DNA of 64,000 bases from positions 97,441 through 161,440 of the forward strand of contig MNCI01003410.1 of NCBI GenBank assembly GCA_015680685.1, given 5' to 3'. Below the pieces are notes generated by a model. The model had not been told where the DNA came from, searched no databases, and saw nothing but the letters and a program-made list of their open reading frames with translations. Shown piece after piece: positions 10,377-21,405 of this stretch (positions are counted from its first letter, which is position 1; every line of letters begins with the position of its first letter). The translations under genes and the position numbers were made by a program. This DNA comes from Gnetum montanum (Eukaryota; Streptophyta; Gnetopsida; Gnetales; Gnetaceae).

Positions 10377-13232
10377 ATGGTACTAAGACCAAAGAGACTG
10401 CAAGAGGAAGGACCATCACAAGCACAAGAGAAACAACCTAGAGGAGGAAGAGGCCAACAAGAACATGGCCAAGAATAGGTTGAGGCAACCCATGCAATGG
10501 GACCCCTCAAAGATGAGGCCAAGGTGGAATCTATCCAACAAATTCTTGAAGAGGAAGCTACATTTGAACACTCACAACAAGGCAAAGCACTAGGTCTTAT
10601 ACCCATACTGGAAGTCACATTCACAAAAGCTTGCCTTGACATAATTAAGAACCATGAGGTCCAACACTAAGTTATCTATGAGCTAAACTTCAAGTCATTC
10701 CTTAAATGGGCTTTAGAAGATGTTAGAGCTGAACTGCAAGCCTCTACCATGTGGCCAATCATCCCTTCGAGTGGGGAGTGGTACATGGTAGACACGTATC
10801 TCTTCTGGAACAACAGGAGAGTATGAGCTATTATGAAAATTAAGGACATCTAAGTGTCCTACTCTATGGAAGCAATTGCATCGGTTCTTGGGTTACCTGA
10901 TGTAGAAACACAGTTGGCAAAGCTGTCCACATAAGTCGATCCCAGAGCAAAGAAGGAGTGGACTCAGTGGTGTTATGGGGTTGACCACAAGGAGTTTGGC
11001 ATACTCACATTGATGAAGTGAGTCTATTTTAAGATAGTGGCCTACCATCTTAATCCAATCGTGAGGCCCATTAAGGTGACAACCTTCTCCACTAGAGCAT
11101 ACGCTACTCTAAGTAGGAACTTTCCAACAAACATTCCATAGCAAATCTATCTAGAGATAGAGAAGCATTTCAAGGAGAATGAATGTGAAAGGAAAACCCT
11201 ACCCTTCTGCAAATCTATCAGAAAATTATGTAAAGGATAGGGATAGTTTGCTACATAAATGATATGATCAAGCATGCTCCTAATGCTTCATGGGTTGAGA
11301 TGATGAAGGATAAGATGCCTTCCACGATCACAAAAGATGAGCAGCAACGACCACCTCCACCACCTACTCATGAGCAATTACTGAAGGCCCATACTATGGT
11401 TGAGCACATGCAAAAAATCCAAGAGGAACTCTTGCAACAACAGGAGGAGTAGATAATAACTAGTGATGGAGACCCATCTTTGTACATACCAACCATGAGT
11501 CACCTTAGAGAAGTGGCTCATACAATCAGCCAAATGGAAGGAGGTGGATCAATGTTGTCTATCCAATGAATGCAATTGCTTGTGAGGTCAAATCCAAGTC
11601 CCTAAGAGATGATGGTGTCTCTCTCTCAACATCATCTATTCCCAAAAATCTTTGGGAATGTCACCTCCTTTTCGATGCACGTAAAGGAGGGTGAGAGGCA
11701 ATCGTATTGGTGATGCAGCACCAAGGGCAAGAGATAGTTGTAGAGATTGTTATTGATTGAGTTGTTGAGGCATTAAACACACTTGTGGTGCCTGAACTAG
11801 ATGTTTTTGCACTTAGAGATATGTAAACGTCCTTAGGGATAATCAACAAGAAATTGAATGCAGAATAGCATGAAGAATTATTAGAACGACTAATGGGAAT
11901 GGAGCAACCAATTCTAGATATCTTTGATTTTTCAGATATCATCACTGTAACCCAATCGGAGCTACTGGAGGCAAAGGGCAAGTGCCTCATCTTAGAAGGG
12001 AAACTTGAAATAGCTCAAGCACATAATCAATGATTGGCCATAGAAGTTGCTAAATTGTGTGCCTAAATTACCAACCCTGCTCTTATCAGCCCTACATTGA
12101 CACAAAATGAAGCTTTTCAACAACTTCAAGAATAGCTAAAGTAGGTTGAGGAGAAATGGTAATAGCAGTCTTCCATCAATCCATAGTAGAAGCTAAAACT
12201 CATTTAATATAGAGGGACTTGATGAAGATGTGTCAGGAAAATGAAACCTTGACCATAGAGAACCATTGCCTATGGAATGTTGATGTGTAAAAATAATATC
12301 TAGAAGAATTCATCCATTACCAACAGGAGTAGCTTGCTAGGGCAAACACTGAATTGAAAAGATTGGTAGTGGAGAAGCATAATCTCTCCATGGAGGAGGT
12401 TTGTGCCTTACACCATAAATCAACAATTAAGATTGTTGCCTACAAAAATGAGGCTCTAAATTTTGAAAAAGTTAAAAATCATTACAAAGACTAGGTTGGC
12501 CTACAAAAGGAAGTGAATGAAAAGCATATCCAACTGGCAAAGGCAAAGGCTAATGAGGCCCTCTAGCAACTCTAGCAAGGTAGAGAAATGTGGCAACCCA
12601 TCATCGATGGGATTAATGCCTACAACAAGATGAAAATTCACATGAAGGAGTTACAGATTAAAGAGATGATGAAGTACATGGAGTTGTCCAATCTCCACTA
12701 TACAAACCTAGCAACGTTGACTGACGGATGGCCACAGTCTGAGCTTAAGAAGCAAGTGGCTAGCTTGTACTTATTGTACAAGGCCAAGTTCAAGAATCAT
12801 AAAGACACCAAGCAAAAGCTTATGGTGGAAAAATGATAAACTTAAGGTTTTCAAGGTAAAATTCATCAACTAAAGATCAATCATCGAGAACCTAGCCAAA
12901 AGAATGAATGACTACGAGGCACTGTAAGACATAATCTGAGCATTTGACATCAAACGCAAATAATTCGCAACCTAGTTTGTCAATGTAAAAGAGTTGCTTC
13001 CAGTATTGCCTTGTCCTTGGGATATTCCAATTCTAGCCCACACTGGCAAAGCTATGTGAACTGTGAACGATCCCAAGAGTAAATAGGAGAAGATGAAAGC
13101 ATTGTTAGATTCTTTCAACCTTTCACCAAAATTTGTAGCAACAATGGGATAACCATTACCTTAGCCACCAACCATGCCTAGAGTTAGAGAAGGTATGTTG
13201 GAGCCTCAACAGCCTCCATCGCCTAGGACTGT
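10377..13232 (+). pseudogene. Element 1 ORF3: long post-integrase protein, coiled-coil, degenerate
   Basis: About 950 codons of protein-like sequence start at MVLRPKRLQEEGPSQAQEKQ and end in a proline-rich tail (PPTMPRVREGMLEPQQPPSP). Stops and frameshifts occur throughout. The N-terminal half contains a globular-looking block with WYMVDTYLFWNNRRV, MEAIASVLGLPDVETQL and AYHLNPIVRPIKVTTFSTRA followed by ATLSRNFPTNIP and IYLEIEKHF. Its layout recalls the 'putative plant transposon protein' domain of Athila-type elements; this is a resemblance of pattern, not a search result. The second half is rich in Glu, Gln, Lys and Leu, as in coiled coils. Position between integrase and the 3' LTR is where Athila-type elements keep an env-like or extra ORF. 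No transmembrane segment was seen. Function unknown. Confidence 0.5.
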
Positions 13233-13449
13233 GTGATCTTCTCTTTTGTCTTCATGTCATCAAAAGATGTGCTTGTCCAATTTTTGTACCATGCTCAATT
13301 TTGTAATGTGATTAATCCCTACATTGGGCACTCAGATTTGTTATATCTATTTTATCTTGTTTTGTTATGTCAAAAGCTAGTCAATAATCCCATACCTTCC
13401 CAATTTTGTAAAGAACTCAAGGATGAGTTTTCATTTAGTTGTGGGGGTA

Positions 13450-14358
13450 TGATGAGATACAGTTTGTTACATCAACTAGGCCTTGTCGACGTAGTCTGTT
13501 GTGTCAATTGGGACTTGTCAATGCAGTCTGTTGCATTGATGCAGGCTCATTGACACAGGGTTCTATCTTGGCCTATAAATACATGTTCACTAGCTGCATT
13601 TATGGCATTAGATTGAGAATAGTAGTTGAACTCTAGTAGTTTTTACATTTGGAAGTTAAAATATTTCTCACGAGTGCTCATAGTAGGAGTCATTGAGTGT
13701 ACAGATCTTTATTCAAGCATTGTTGTACTTGAGCACGATAGTGCGTGCGACAATAAAGATGAGCTTCTTGATTAACCTTGCAGCATTCTGGATAGTTTAG
13801 ATATTTATTCATGCATTTAATGTTTTCAATTATTTATTGAATGTTTTCTAGTGATTAAGCTAATGAGGTAATTAAGTGAGATAAGATAGATAGATTAATT
13901 ACATAAGTACGATCACTTCGAACATAACATGTATTCGCTTGGTAATCTTAGCAACATTACTGCTTAGTATGTCCAATAGCATAGTGCTTGGTAACTTAGC
14001 AGTGGATACATGGGTTTATGATGTGTATGGAAAGTAGGGTCGGATGCTTATGTTAAGACCAGTTAGAGATCAATTGGTTAGTTAATTTAGATTAGTCATT
14101 AAATTACTTTATCTCTCTCTTCAAAGCACCAAAGAACACAAAATATAAAATGATAAAAATCATATGCCTCGATTTCACTTAACGATACCTTTGTACTTCA
14201 TAGGTGTAACCAAGAAGACAACGAACGACCTTGGGGCAAGGTTCATTACCTAAAAGACCACTGCATCGAAAACTATAAAGTCAATGAAATTCAATCAATT
14301 GCACATGAACGCTTTGTGATTCATATGGTTGGGCGTAGGGGTACCTCGTCGCTCATCA
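13450..14358 (+). repeat. 3' LTR of Element 1
   Basis: Starts TGATGAG after the polypurine tract GTGGGGGTA and ends CTCATCA. It has GTCGAC/GTCAAT/ATTGAC units near the start, then TATAAATAC (about 13573-13581), a GTAGGAGTCATTGAGTGTAC block with AATAAAG downstream, and the terminal GTAGGGGTACCTCGTCGCTC. These landmarks match the order in the LTRs of A, B and C. Confidence 0.8.
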
Positions 14359-15751
14359 ACTAAGTAACTAAAACAAAATGAGAAGAAATAAACTCACAGG
14401 ATTAAAACAAAGTAGCTGAATTGATGTCTCTAGCAAGCCATCTTACAAGTAATCTTCAATTGTCTTTTTTCCAATTCCTTCCCTTTTTTCTTAATCTACC
14501 CTTAAAGCCCCTTTTATAGTGACTTTAGGGTAGTTACAATCATCATGAAAAGTCAAAGTGGATTACAGATATCTAGGGGATTAATTTATAACCATTTTAG
14601 GAAGTTATAACTTCCATACAAGTTATGATAAATTTGAGAAATATATGCCATAATTGGCAAGTGTCCTCTTACTTACAAGAATCTTATTATATTTCCATAA
14701 GAAGTTACAACTTCCATGGGAAGTTTAAACTCCCATAGAAAATAAAGTTATATTTGCCATGTGTTCAATAGTTATAACCATCCCTTTTTAAATCCATGAT
14801 ATAAATATATTATTATTGGAATGGGTATGCTATGTGATACATTTTCAAGTGAAAGGATGTTCAATGACTAAACTTGTCTTGTAATTTTAAGCAACATTTG
14901 CGTAAACTTGATAAATTGCAATTTGATATTTTGGCCTAGATAATTCTGGAGAATAAAGTCATAGAAATTGTTAATGGAAAATGCAGTACCTGAATCAAGC
15001 AACATCTATGTGAGATTTCTAGTAGCAATACCCATGATTGCCCTGCCGCAACCCTTGCATCATTCTCCTATTATTCCTTCATGGAACACTTGAGAAGTTC
15101 ATGGTTACACGTGCTATCCTATACCACCATCTACATCATTAGCATTGTCTTGCAATTCATCACACCAGATGTCAATTTTCTAACTTTGCCACATGCGATG
15201 CCATATGCGCCATTCATCGCAAATATTTTTGAAACCCTTGGTACACACCATTTGTGCCTACGATTTGGGCTCTTGCCATTGCTTTGCCCTCCTCGATCAC
15301 TATTGTTACTCCCACCTATGAAGTTAGTGATGCACTAGTAAAGAAGGATCTTCTTGACAATAATGTCAACCTTGTAGATGGTGAGGGAAATGGTGAGAAT
15401 GATGTTGACACTGAGACATTGCTTACGCTAGTCCCACTAGTTCCATGGACGCTTTTTCTTAACTAATGCACAATTTTTTGTTTGAACCTGTTGTAGGTTA
15501 CCTAGGGCATGTTCTTACTTATGTTTTCAGGAAGATGATTGAGAGCAGAAATGGGTATAACATTTATTTGGTTAATGGTTTGCAGGATGCATGATGGGTA
15601 TTTAACAAATTGGATCTCAGAATGCAGGATATGCCCCTAATGGATGCTCCCATTGGGCTTTGGATCTATTCAACCAAAAGTCAAATTGAATGCCCATATG
15701 CTTACCAATGCAATTTTTTCTTGCTTTCATTTGGCTACCCTGAAATAGTCT
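14359..15751. other. Unclassified retroelement debris
   Basis: No intact gene. On the minus strand near 14950-15030 a frame reads LLDSGTAFSINNFYDFI, resembling the D-S/T-G start of a retropepsin. The plus-strand frames at 15081-15466 and 15610-15816 look incidental. Flanked by LTRs in opposite orientations (13450-14358 plus, 15752-16621 minus), but no primer site or polypurine tract is next to the second. Confidence 0.3.
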
Positions 15752-16621
15752 TGATGAGCGACGAGGTACCCCTATGCCCAACCATACGAATCACAAAGTG
15801 TTCATACATGATCTAGTTGAATTCTATGGACTTTATCATTTCTGATGAACTATATGTTGTCTTATCGTCTTCCCAATTACACTTGTGACATATGTTGGTA
15901 TGGTTAAGTGTAACTGAGGCATCCGATTTTTATCATTTTATGTTTTATAGTTTGGTGCTCAAAAATGTAGATAAAAGGAATTGGATTAACTAAACTAAAT
16001 TAACTAATTAACTAGCATTTAACTATTCCTAACATATGCATCCGATCCCACTTTCCGTACATGTCTTGAATCCATGTATCCACTGCTAGGCGACCAAGCA
16101 CTATGCTATTAGACATACCAAGCAATAACGCTACTGGGATCACCAAGTGAATACGTGTTATGCTTGAAGCGGTCATACTTATGTGTGTAATCTATTTGGC
16201 TTAATTGCTTCATTAATGTAATAACTAGAAAATATTTAATAACTAATGGAAAACATTTAATAAATAATTAAAAACATTGAATGCATAATTGAAATAGCTA
16301 ATCTATCCAAAGTGCTGCAAGGTTTATCCAAAAGTTTGTTTTTATTGTCGCACACATTGTCATGCTCAGGTATAACAATGCTTAAATAAAGATCTATACA
16401 CTCAATGACTCCTACTGCGGGCACTCAAGGAAAAATTCTAACTTTCAAATGGAAAAATTGCTAGAGCTTCATTATAACTATAATCTTTAATTGCCATAAA
16501 TGCAGCTGCAAGCACATATTTATAGTCGAAAATCAACACTGCATCGATGGGGCCTCGTCGACGCATGGTAAGATGTGTCGACTAGGCCTCGTCGACATAG
16601 CCAACAGAACATGACTCATCA
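15752..16621 (-). repeat. Solo LTR, minus strand, related to the Element 1 LTR
   Basis: Read on the minus strand it starts TGATGAGTCATG and ends CTCATCA. Near its start are GTCGAC units with GAGGCC spacers, then TATAAATATG. Neither flank has a primer site or polypurine tract, so it is solo. The 5-bp flanks are AGTCT and AGGCC: no intact target duplication, consistent with age. Confidence 0.75.
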
Positions 16622-16801
16622 AGGCCCTTGAGATTCATGAACCGATTTTACAACATTGCTTCCAGGATGACATTAGGGGTTAAAAGTGAACTTGCTTTGC
16701 CATGAACTTCAGTAATAGAATTTGATATATATTCTTTTAAAATTGCATATTCACCACTTTAAATTTGCACTAGATAACTCTAGCCAATACAATATTTCAT
16801 G

Positions 16802-17160
16802 TCACATACTTGAACATATCAATTTCATATTTATCCTTTGTGATTCAAGATGTCTGTTGTGATTCACCTCTTCTATGAGTTTTAGTTTCTTCCTTTCATC
16901 TGGACGAGGAAGTGGAATTCTAAACTTTCTTTTTACATGAGTGAATTTCACGTTGAACTCAAAATAGCCAATGAAAGCCATAAGTTCTATGTCAGGTTGT
17001 TTATGAAGAACTTTGTACTTGGAACAAGGTAACGAATGTAGCATTTTAGTAAGATTTTCATCTAGCAAATTCAAGTTAGCTTTGATGTCAGGGTAACGTA
17101 GCTTGTCATATATATTGAATGTGCCAACATCATTAAATCTCTCTTGTGTTTCATGCGCAA
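16802..17160 (-). pseudogene. Unrecognised protein-coding fragment
   Basis: Minus-strand frame of about 115 codons from near 17160 to the stop at 16802. It opens AHETQERFNDVGTFNIYDKL and continues through YPDIKANLNLLDENLTK, CSKYKVLHKQPDIELMAFIG, FEFNVKFTHVKRKFRIPLPR and KKLKLIEEVNHN. Composition is protein-like (mixed charged and hydrophobic, no low complexity), and upstream in the same frame is a stop just before VESFAHE. No family was recognised. It may be the last exon of a decayed gene or a transposon ORF end. Confidence 0.35.
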
Positions 17161-18106
17161 AGGACTCAACTTACTTTGACAAGTTTTTGTTCTCAATAGA
17201 TACCCATTTTTTTCTTTTTACAAAAAAATAATAATAATAACATTAGTAAACTGAGCCTTTACACTCCTTGTTCTATCCTTGTTTTCCAGCATAACAAAGG
17301 AATTATCAGTCTATTCCTGAATGCAAAAGGTCACAAACATTCACATTCTCAAAACCCAAAAACACCTTTTAGACTTGAAGCTAAACCATCAATCAAAACA
17401 AATTGAAAGAAAAGTGATATTTTTCAATCACTTTCATTTGTTTTTACTTGATCAAATTTTCTACACTTAACTTCATGAAGCTTGTTCCATTAAATGGCCT
17501 TATGTGACAACATATAGTGACATCGACAAGACTAGGGACCTATCCATGGGTATTTATTTAATCTTGTTTCCTTCCATCATAGAGATAATAAATATCCTAA
17601 CCTATTGAACCTTTTAGTAAACTACTAAATATGGATAGATGCAAAGTACAAAATCATTACTATGCATGAACACTAGAATGGGTAACTATTGGTTATGAAT
17701 TAATACTAGAGCGGGTATTTGATTATTGTCATAATAGGATGTTTCTCTTCCAAAGCGTCCCTAGTACATCGGGTCTTCCCTTTCATGTTATTTCTTTCAA
17801 TATGTAATCTATATGATTTAATGTTGAATATGTATTTGAAACTGTATTTATATTACTAAAACTTTCTTTCAAGTCGGATAGCCCCCTACATTCTCCTACT
17901 TTGCCCATTTATGCAAACAAAACTCTTCATCCTTGTTCAATCCCTCATACCCGTACAAGAAACATCTTTCTCATTCTACATTATAAACTATTTATGAATA
18001 GACTTTTTCAAAAAGCATTAAAAAAATCATGGCCCTACTCGAATGACAAACTTTATGTGGACTTACAGTATGCCTTCTATTACATTAATGGTGTACACTG
18101 TTTTGC
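17161..18106. other. Intergenic, AT-rich, nothing recognised
   Basis: No coding, RNA or repeat feature is supported. The plus frame at 17901-18275 overlaps low-complexity and repeat sequence and is not called. Confidence 0.4.
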
Positions 18107-18328
18107 ACCAATCACCACCGCGTTGGTTATGCAAGTTTGCATGGAGAAATCCAAGATCTGCAGAGGTCGAACCAGAAGCACAGGGATAACAGAAACCATC
18201 TCGGCTCGACCAAAAAAGCAACAAAAGTTAAACCGGAAGTCCATCCATTTCCACGAAACAAACAAAAAAAATTGATATTTATGCAAGTCTGCACCAACAA
18301 CTCCCGGCTTGGTTATGCAAGTCTGCAT
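18107..18328 (+). repeat. Direct repeat pair around GGTTATGCAAGTCTGCAT
   Basis: CACCAATCACCACCGCGTTG followed by GGTTATGCAAGTTTGCAT (18107-18141) recurs as CACCAACAACTCCCGGCTTG plus GGTTATGCAAGTCTGCAT (18291-18328), 184 bp apart. Confidence 0.6.
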
Positions 18329-20461
18329 TAGGAACCATGTTCGTTAATGTTTTCAAAGTCGTTGATGGAACCCATAACCAGCGACAAATGAAAATGAAAA
18401 GCAGCACGTGAATTTTCCATTATTTTGGCGGTAGGCTAAACCTGCTACGAAGGCCCAGTGAAAACAAAAATCAAGGTTTGAAATTTCAATAATTGAGGAA
18501 GTGGCGTTCCAAGCCCTGTCGCTTTTGTGTCGCAAATTTTCTGCAGAGCATGTGAAAAATTAAATAAGACAGCAGATAACGGATACGGCCTGACATTGTT
18601 TTTGTGTAGCTCATCGCATATCGGGAATTCATCGAACTCTCAACTACCAGAGTGAGGTTTTACCGTGAGCTCACCCTAAAGATTGGCAGAGTTAATCCAC
18701 CAACTCATAGGTATACAGCAGGGAATTTTAGGTTAGGAATCTGACAGGTAAATGAAAGTATTTAGGCTGTGAACGGGAAACATATAAATTTCACCTATAC
18801 ACCACGGTAAACATTTAGTTTGACACTTCAAGACATAGTTAGGTGCAGGGATAAAATTTGTAGGGTGCATTGTCCTTCAAAGATAAATTTTTAGTTCAAT
18901 AAATGATATTTTGAAAAGTATTTATAAATGAAAAATTTAGCATAAAAATTACCCTTTATTTAAGAATGATGCTTTATGAAAATATCTTGCATAAAGAAAG
19001 TGTTTTTTTATTGCCATAAATAGGTAAAACTTAGAGTTTACCATTTTTAAAATTAAACTACAAGTATTAAAAGTAATTTGTATCCACATTGTCCAATTCA
19101 TATATATTAAGGTTGTGTATTTTTAAAAGGTAATTAATAATTTTTAATTAATTATATATTCATTAAAACAAATGCTTTGAAAAAGCAAAAAAGTATTAGC
19201 CTATGGGAGTGGAAGTCTCGTAAATCACTTTATCAATTAAAAATACATGTGTTGTTCAAATTTGACCTTGCTTAGCAATGTTAATATTAAGCTTAAAATT
19301 TTTGAATTTTACAATGTTAAATGTTCCACCTCATGTCATATTGGGACCTTAAAGTTTTTGAATTTTACTGTGCCATATGTTCCACTTCATGTCACATTAG
19401 TTCATCTAAAGGTCTATGTATATATATTGTAATAAGGGTTGGAAATGATGACCATGGTACTTATCGAAGGAAAATCAATTCATGTCTAAATTTAGACATT
19501 GCCTTTCACACATCAGTTTGCTTAGTATTGTGTATGCTTTATAGGCCATATTATATGAGCACCATACATATAATCTACGAGAATCAGTAAGTATGATTTT
19601 AATTTATTAGTAAAAGTTGTCACAAAGGTCACAAAGCAAGAAACAAAGAAAATTTGAAAAATTGCTTATCAAAATAGAAACTATTTCTTTTAAATAATTA
19701 CCAAAATAAGTACAATGAAATATAGCAATAAATACCAACTTTATAAATACCTTAAATAAATTTAAAATACCAAATACAAATGTGAAGTGCTAATAATGAG
19801 TTTTTGCATGAGATTGACGATGCTTTCATGCCATGTTAAGCCATTGATTTTTTAAAAGGAAAACATATATAATAATACTTAAATTAATTCTAAGTCACCA
19901 ACAAATGATAAAAGGTTTCAATAGAAACAATTTATTGATAAGGTTAATTAACTAGTTTAGCTGTATATTTATGATATATATCTATTATTTGGCTGAGAGA
20001 ATCTTTTATATTTACCCCATGTAAAGGCATTGCTGTTCATTGTGTTTTTGCCCACCAAATTCAGATTCGCTGTTGTTGTGGATTTTTAGTAGAGTGGCCT
20101 TACTGCAGTGGGTTGCATTTACTGCTGGGTTACAGCAAGAAAAATGCAACTCATGCTTTCTCTCTGCACACAAATTTTGATAATCATTCTGCATCAATCA
20201 TACCCACATTGAATAAATGAGTGATTTGATGAAATTGTGAATCATTAAGGCCTGTAGCTCGATTTCTTGTTTTTTTTTTTTTTAAATTGTGGGTTGGTTG
20301 ATGTAAAGTTGTTTTGTTTTGATGTTAGAGTGGGTGAAATTGATTTTCCTTTCACCATCACAAATTGTGTCTGTTTGTTTGGATTGTCCGATTAAGTCGG
20401 ATATATCTCCGGTGGGTATTCCTTGCTTAATTGATAGATTCCTGGATTTAAGAAAATTCAA
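18329..20461. other. Intergenic AT-rich DNA with a 56-bp duplication
   Basis: No gene seen. At 19297-19408 a 56-bp unit (TTTTTGAATTTTAC...ATGTTCCACCTCATGTCA) occurs twice in tandem with a few differences. The rest is AT-rich and featureless to the eye. Confidence 0.45.
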
Positions 20462-20621
20462 GATGAAATGAAGAACCATTCCTAAAATCACTTTTTTTTT
20501 TGATTCTGTATTTGGTTTTGATTTTTGGAAGTAAACAAGTTGATGAAATGAAGAACCATTCCTAAAATCACTTTTTTTTTTTGATTCTGTATTTGGTTTT
20601 GATTTTTGGAAGTAAACAAGT
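20462..20621 (+). repeat. Tandem duplication of an 80-bp unit upstream of the reductase gene
   Basis: GATGAAATGAAGAACCATTC through GGAAGTAAACAAGTT is present twice in direct succession and nearly identical, including a T run of 10-11. It ends about 600 bp before the proposed start codon. Confidence 0.85.
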
Positions 20622-21230
20622 TGACGTCGTGTGACATGATAGGTGATGTGACATGGCACGGCAACAAATTTCACTCCCCTCCCACCCTCCACCTCTTGAC
20701 CAAAAAACAAAATAATTCACTTTATTTTTCCAGCCCTTTCTATCCTGACTGTAATGGTTAACACCAACATTGTCTGTCCTAATTCTACCTATCTTTAACC
20801 ACAATGGTTGACGATCCGGTATTCTCTCTCCTCCACAACTATTATTCCTTACTTTTCTTCTCTGTAACTTGCCATAATTCTGGTGTTCTCCTTCGTTCCA
20901 CAATTTTTAGCTCCAACATGTATCAGTAACAACGATCACAGCAGAGGCCTTGAATTAACCGAGATTTGAGTTTGACACGACTAGGTAGTGCGTATCCTTC
21001 ATAGTAACCGTGGTAAACTCAGGCTGAACCAGCAGCTGTGGGCGACATTTATGAGCTTCACCTGTTTCTGGGAGCCTGCACATTGTTTGGTTCTTGGTGG
21101 CATTTAAGAGGCTTCACTATTTGCACAGACGGTCTGGCTCCATTTAATTCTGCCTCCTCACAGCACTATTTTAACTCACTGCTCGCCCGGAGACTGCAAC
21201 CAAGATCAGTGCCGCATCCAAGCTCTGGCC

Positions 21231-21405
21231 ATGGCGGAAACCGTAGTAACAGTACCGGGCAGAGCTCCCAATAAGTTTTCTTCCTCCTTTTCTTCCGCTG
21301 CTGCTGTAGTGTGCGTTACAGGCGCGTCAGGCTTCATTGGATCATGGCTCGTCATGCGCCTGCTCGAGCGCGGTTATGTTGTGAGGGCCACCGTCAGAAA
21401 TCCAG
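21231..21405 (+). CDS. Reductase exon 1 (start codon and nucleotide-binding motif)
   Basis: Start chosen at 21231 because GGCCATGGCG is a good plant initiation context and the frame leads straight into [20 protein letters not shown], the Rossmann glycine motif (GxxGxxG) of extended SDRs, followed by [12 protein letters not shown]. About 26 Ser/Ala-rich residues precede the fold. Donor CCAG|GTTCAT at 21406; ends phase 1. An ATG at 21038 is out of frame. Confidence 0.85.

Larger units (their letters stand above)
3187..14358 (+). mobile_element. Element 1: decayed Ty3/gypsy (Athila-like) retrotransposon, 5'-truncated
   Basis: Domains occur in the order gag, protease, RT, RNase H, integrase, a long extra ORF and a 3' LTR, all on the plus strand, which is the gypsy order. 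The polypurine tract GTGGGGGTA (13441-13449) directly precedes the LTR. The 5' LTR and primer site are absent: the element begins at the gag start, just after the foldback. Integrase has lost its central part, and every domain carries stops, so it is inactive. The extra ORF downstream of integrase and the tRNA-Asp primer sites of its relatives in this window point to the Athila group; that lineage call is inference. Confidence 0.8.

Noticed and set aside
13450-16621. Element bounded by the LTRs at 13450 and 15752
   Set aside because: They are in opposite orientation, and the second has no primer site or purine tract, so they are not a pair.
17901-18275. 124-codon plus frame
   Set aside because: Overlaps a direct repeat and low-complexity sequence; no motif or splice context.
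21038-21274. Upstream ATG frame of 78 codons before the reductase
   Set aside because: It is out of frame with the Rossmann motif and lacks family likeness; 21231 has better context. At most a leader ORF.
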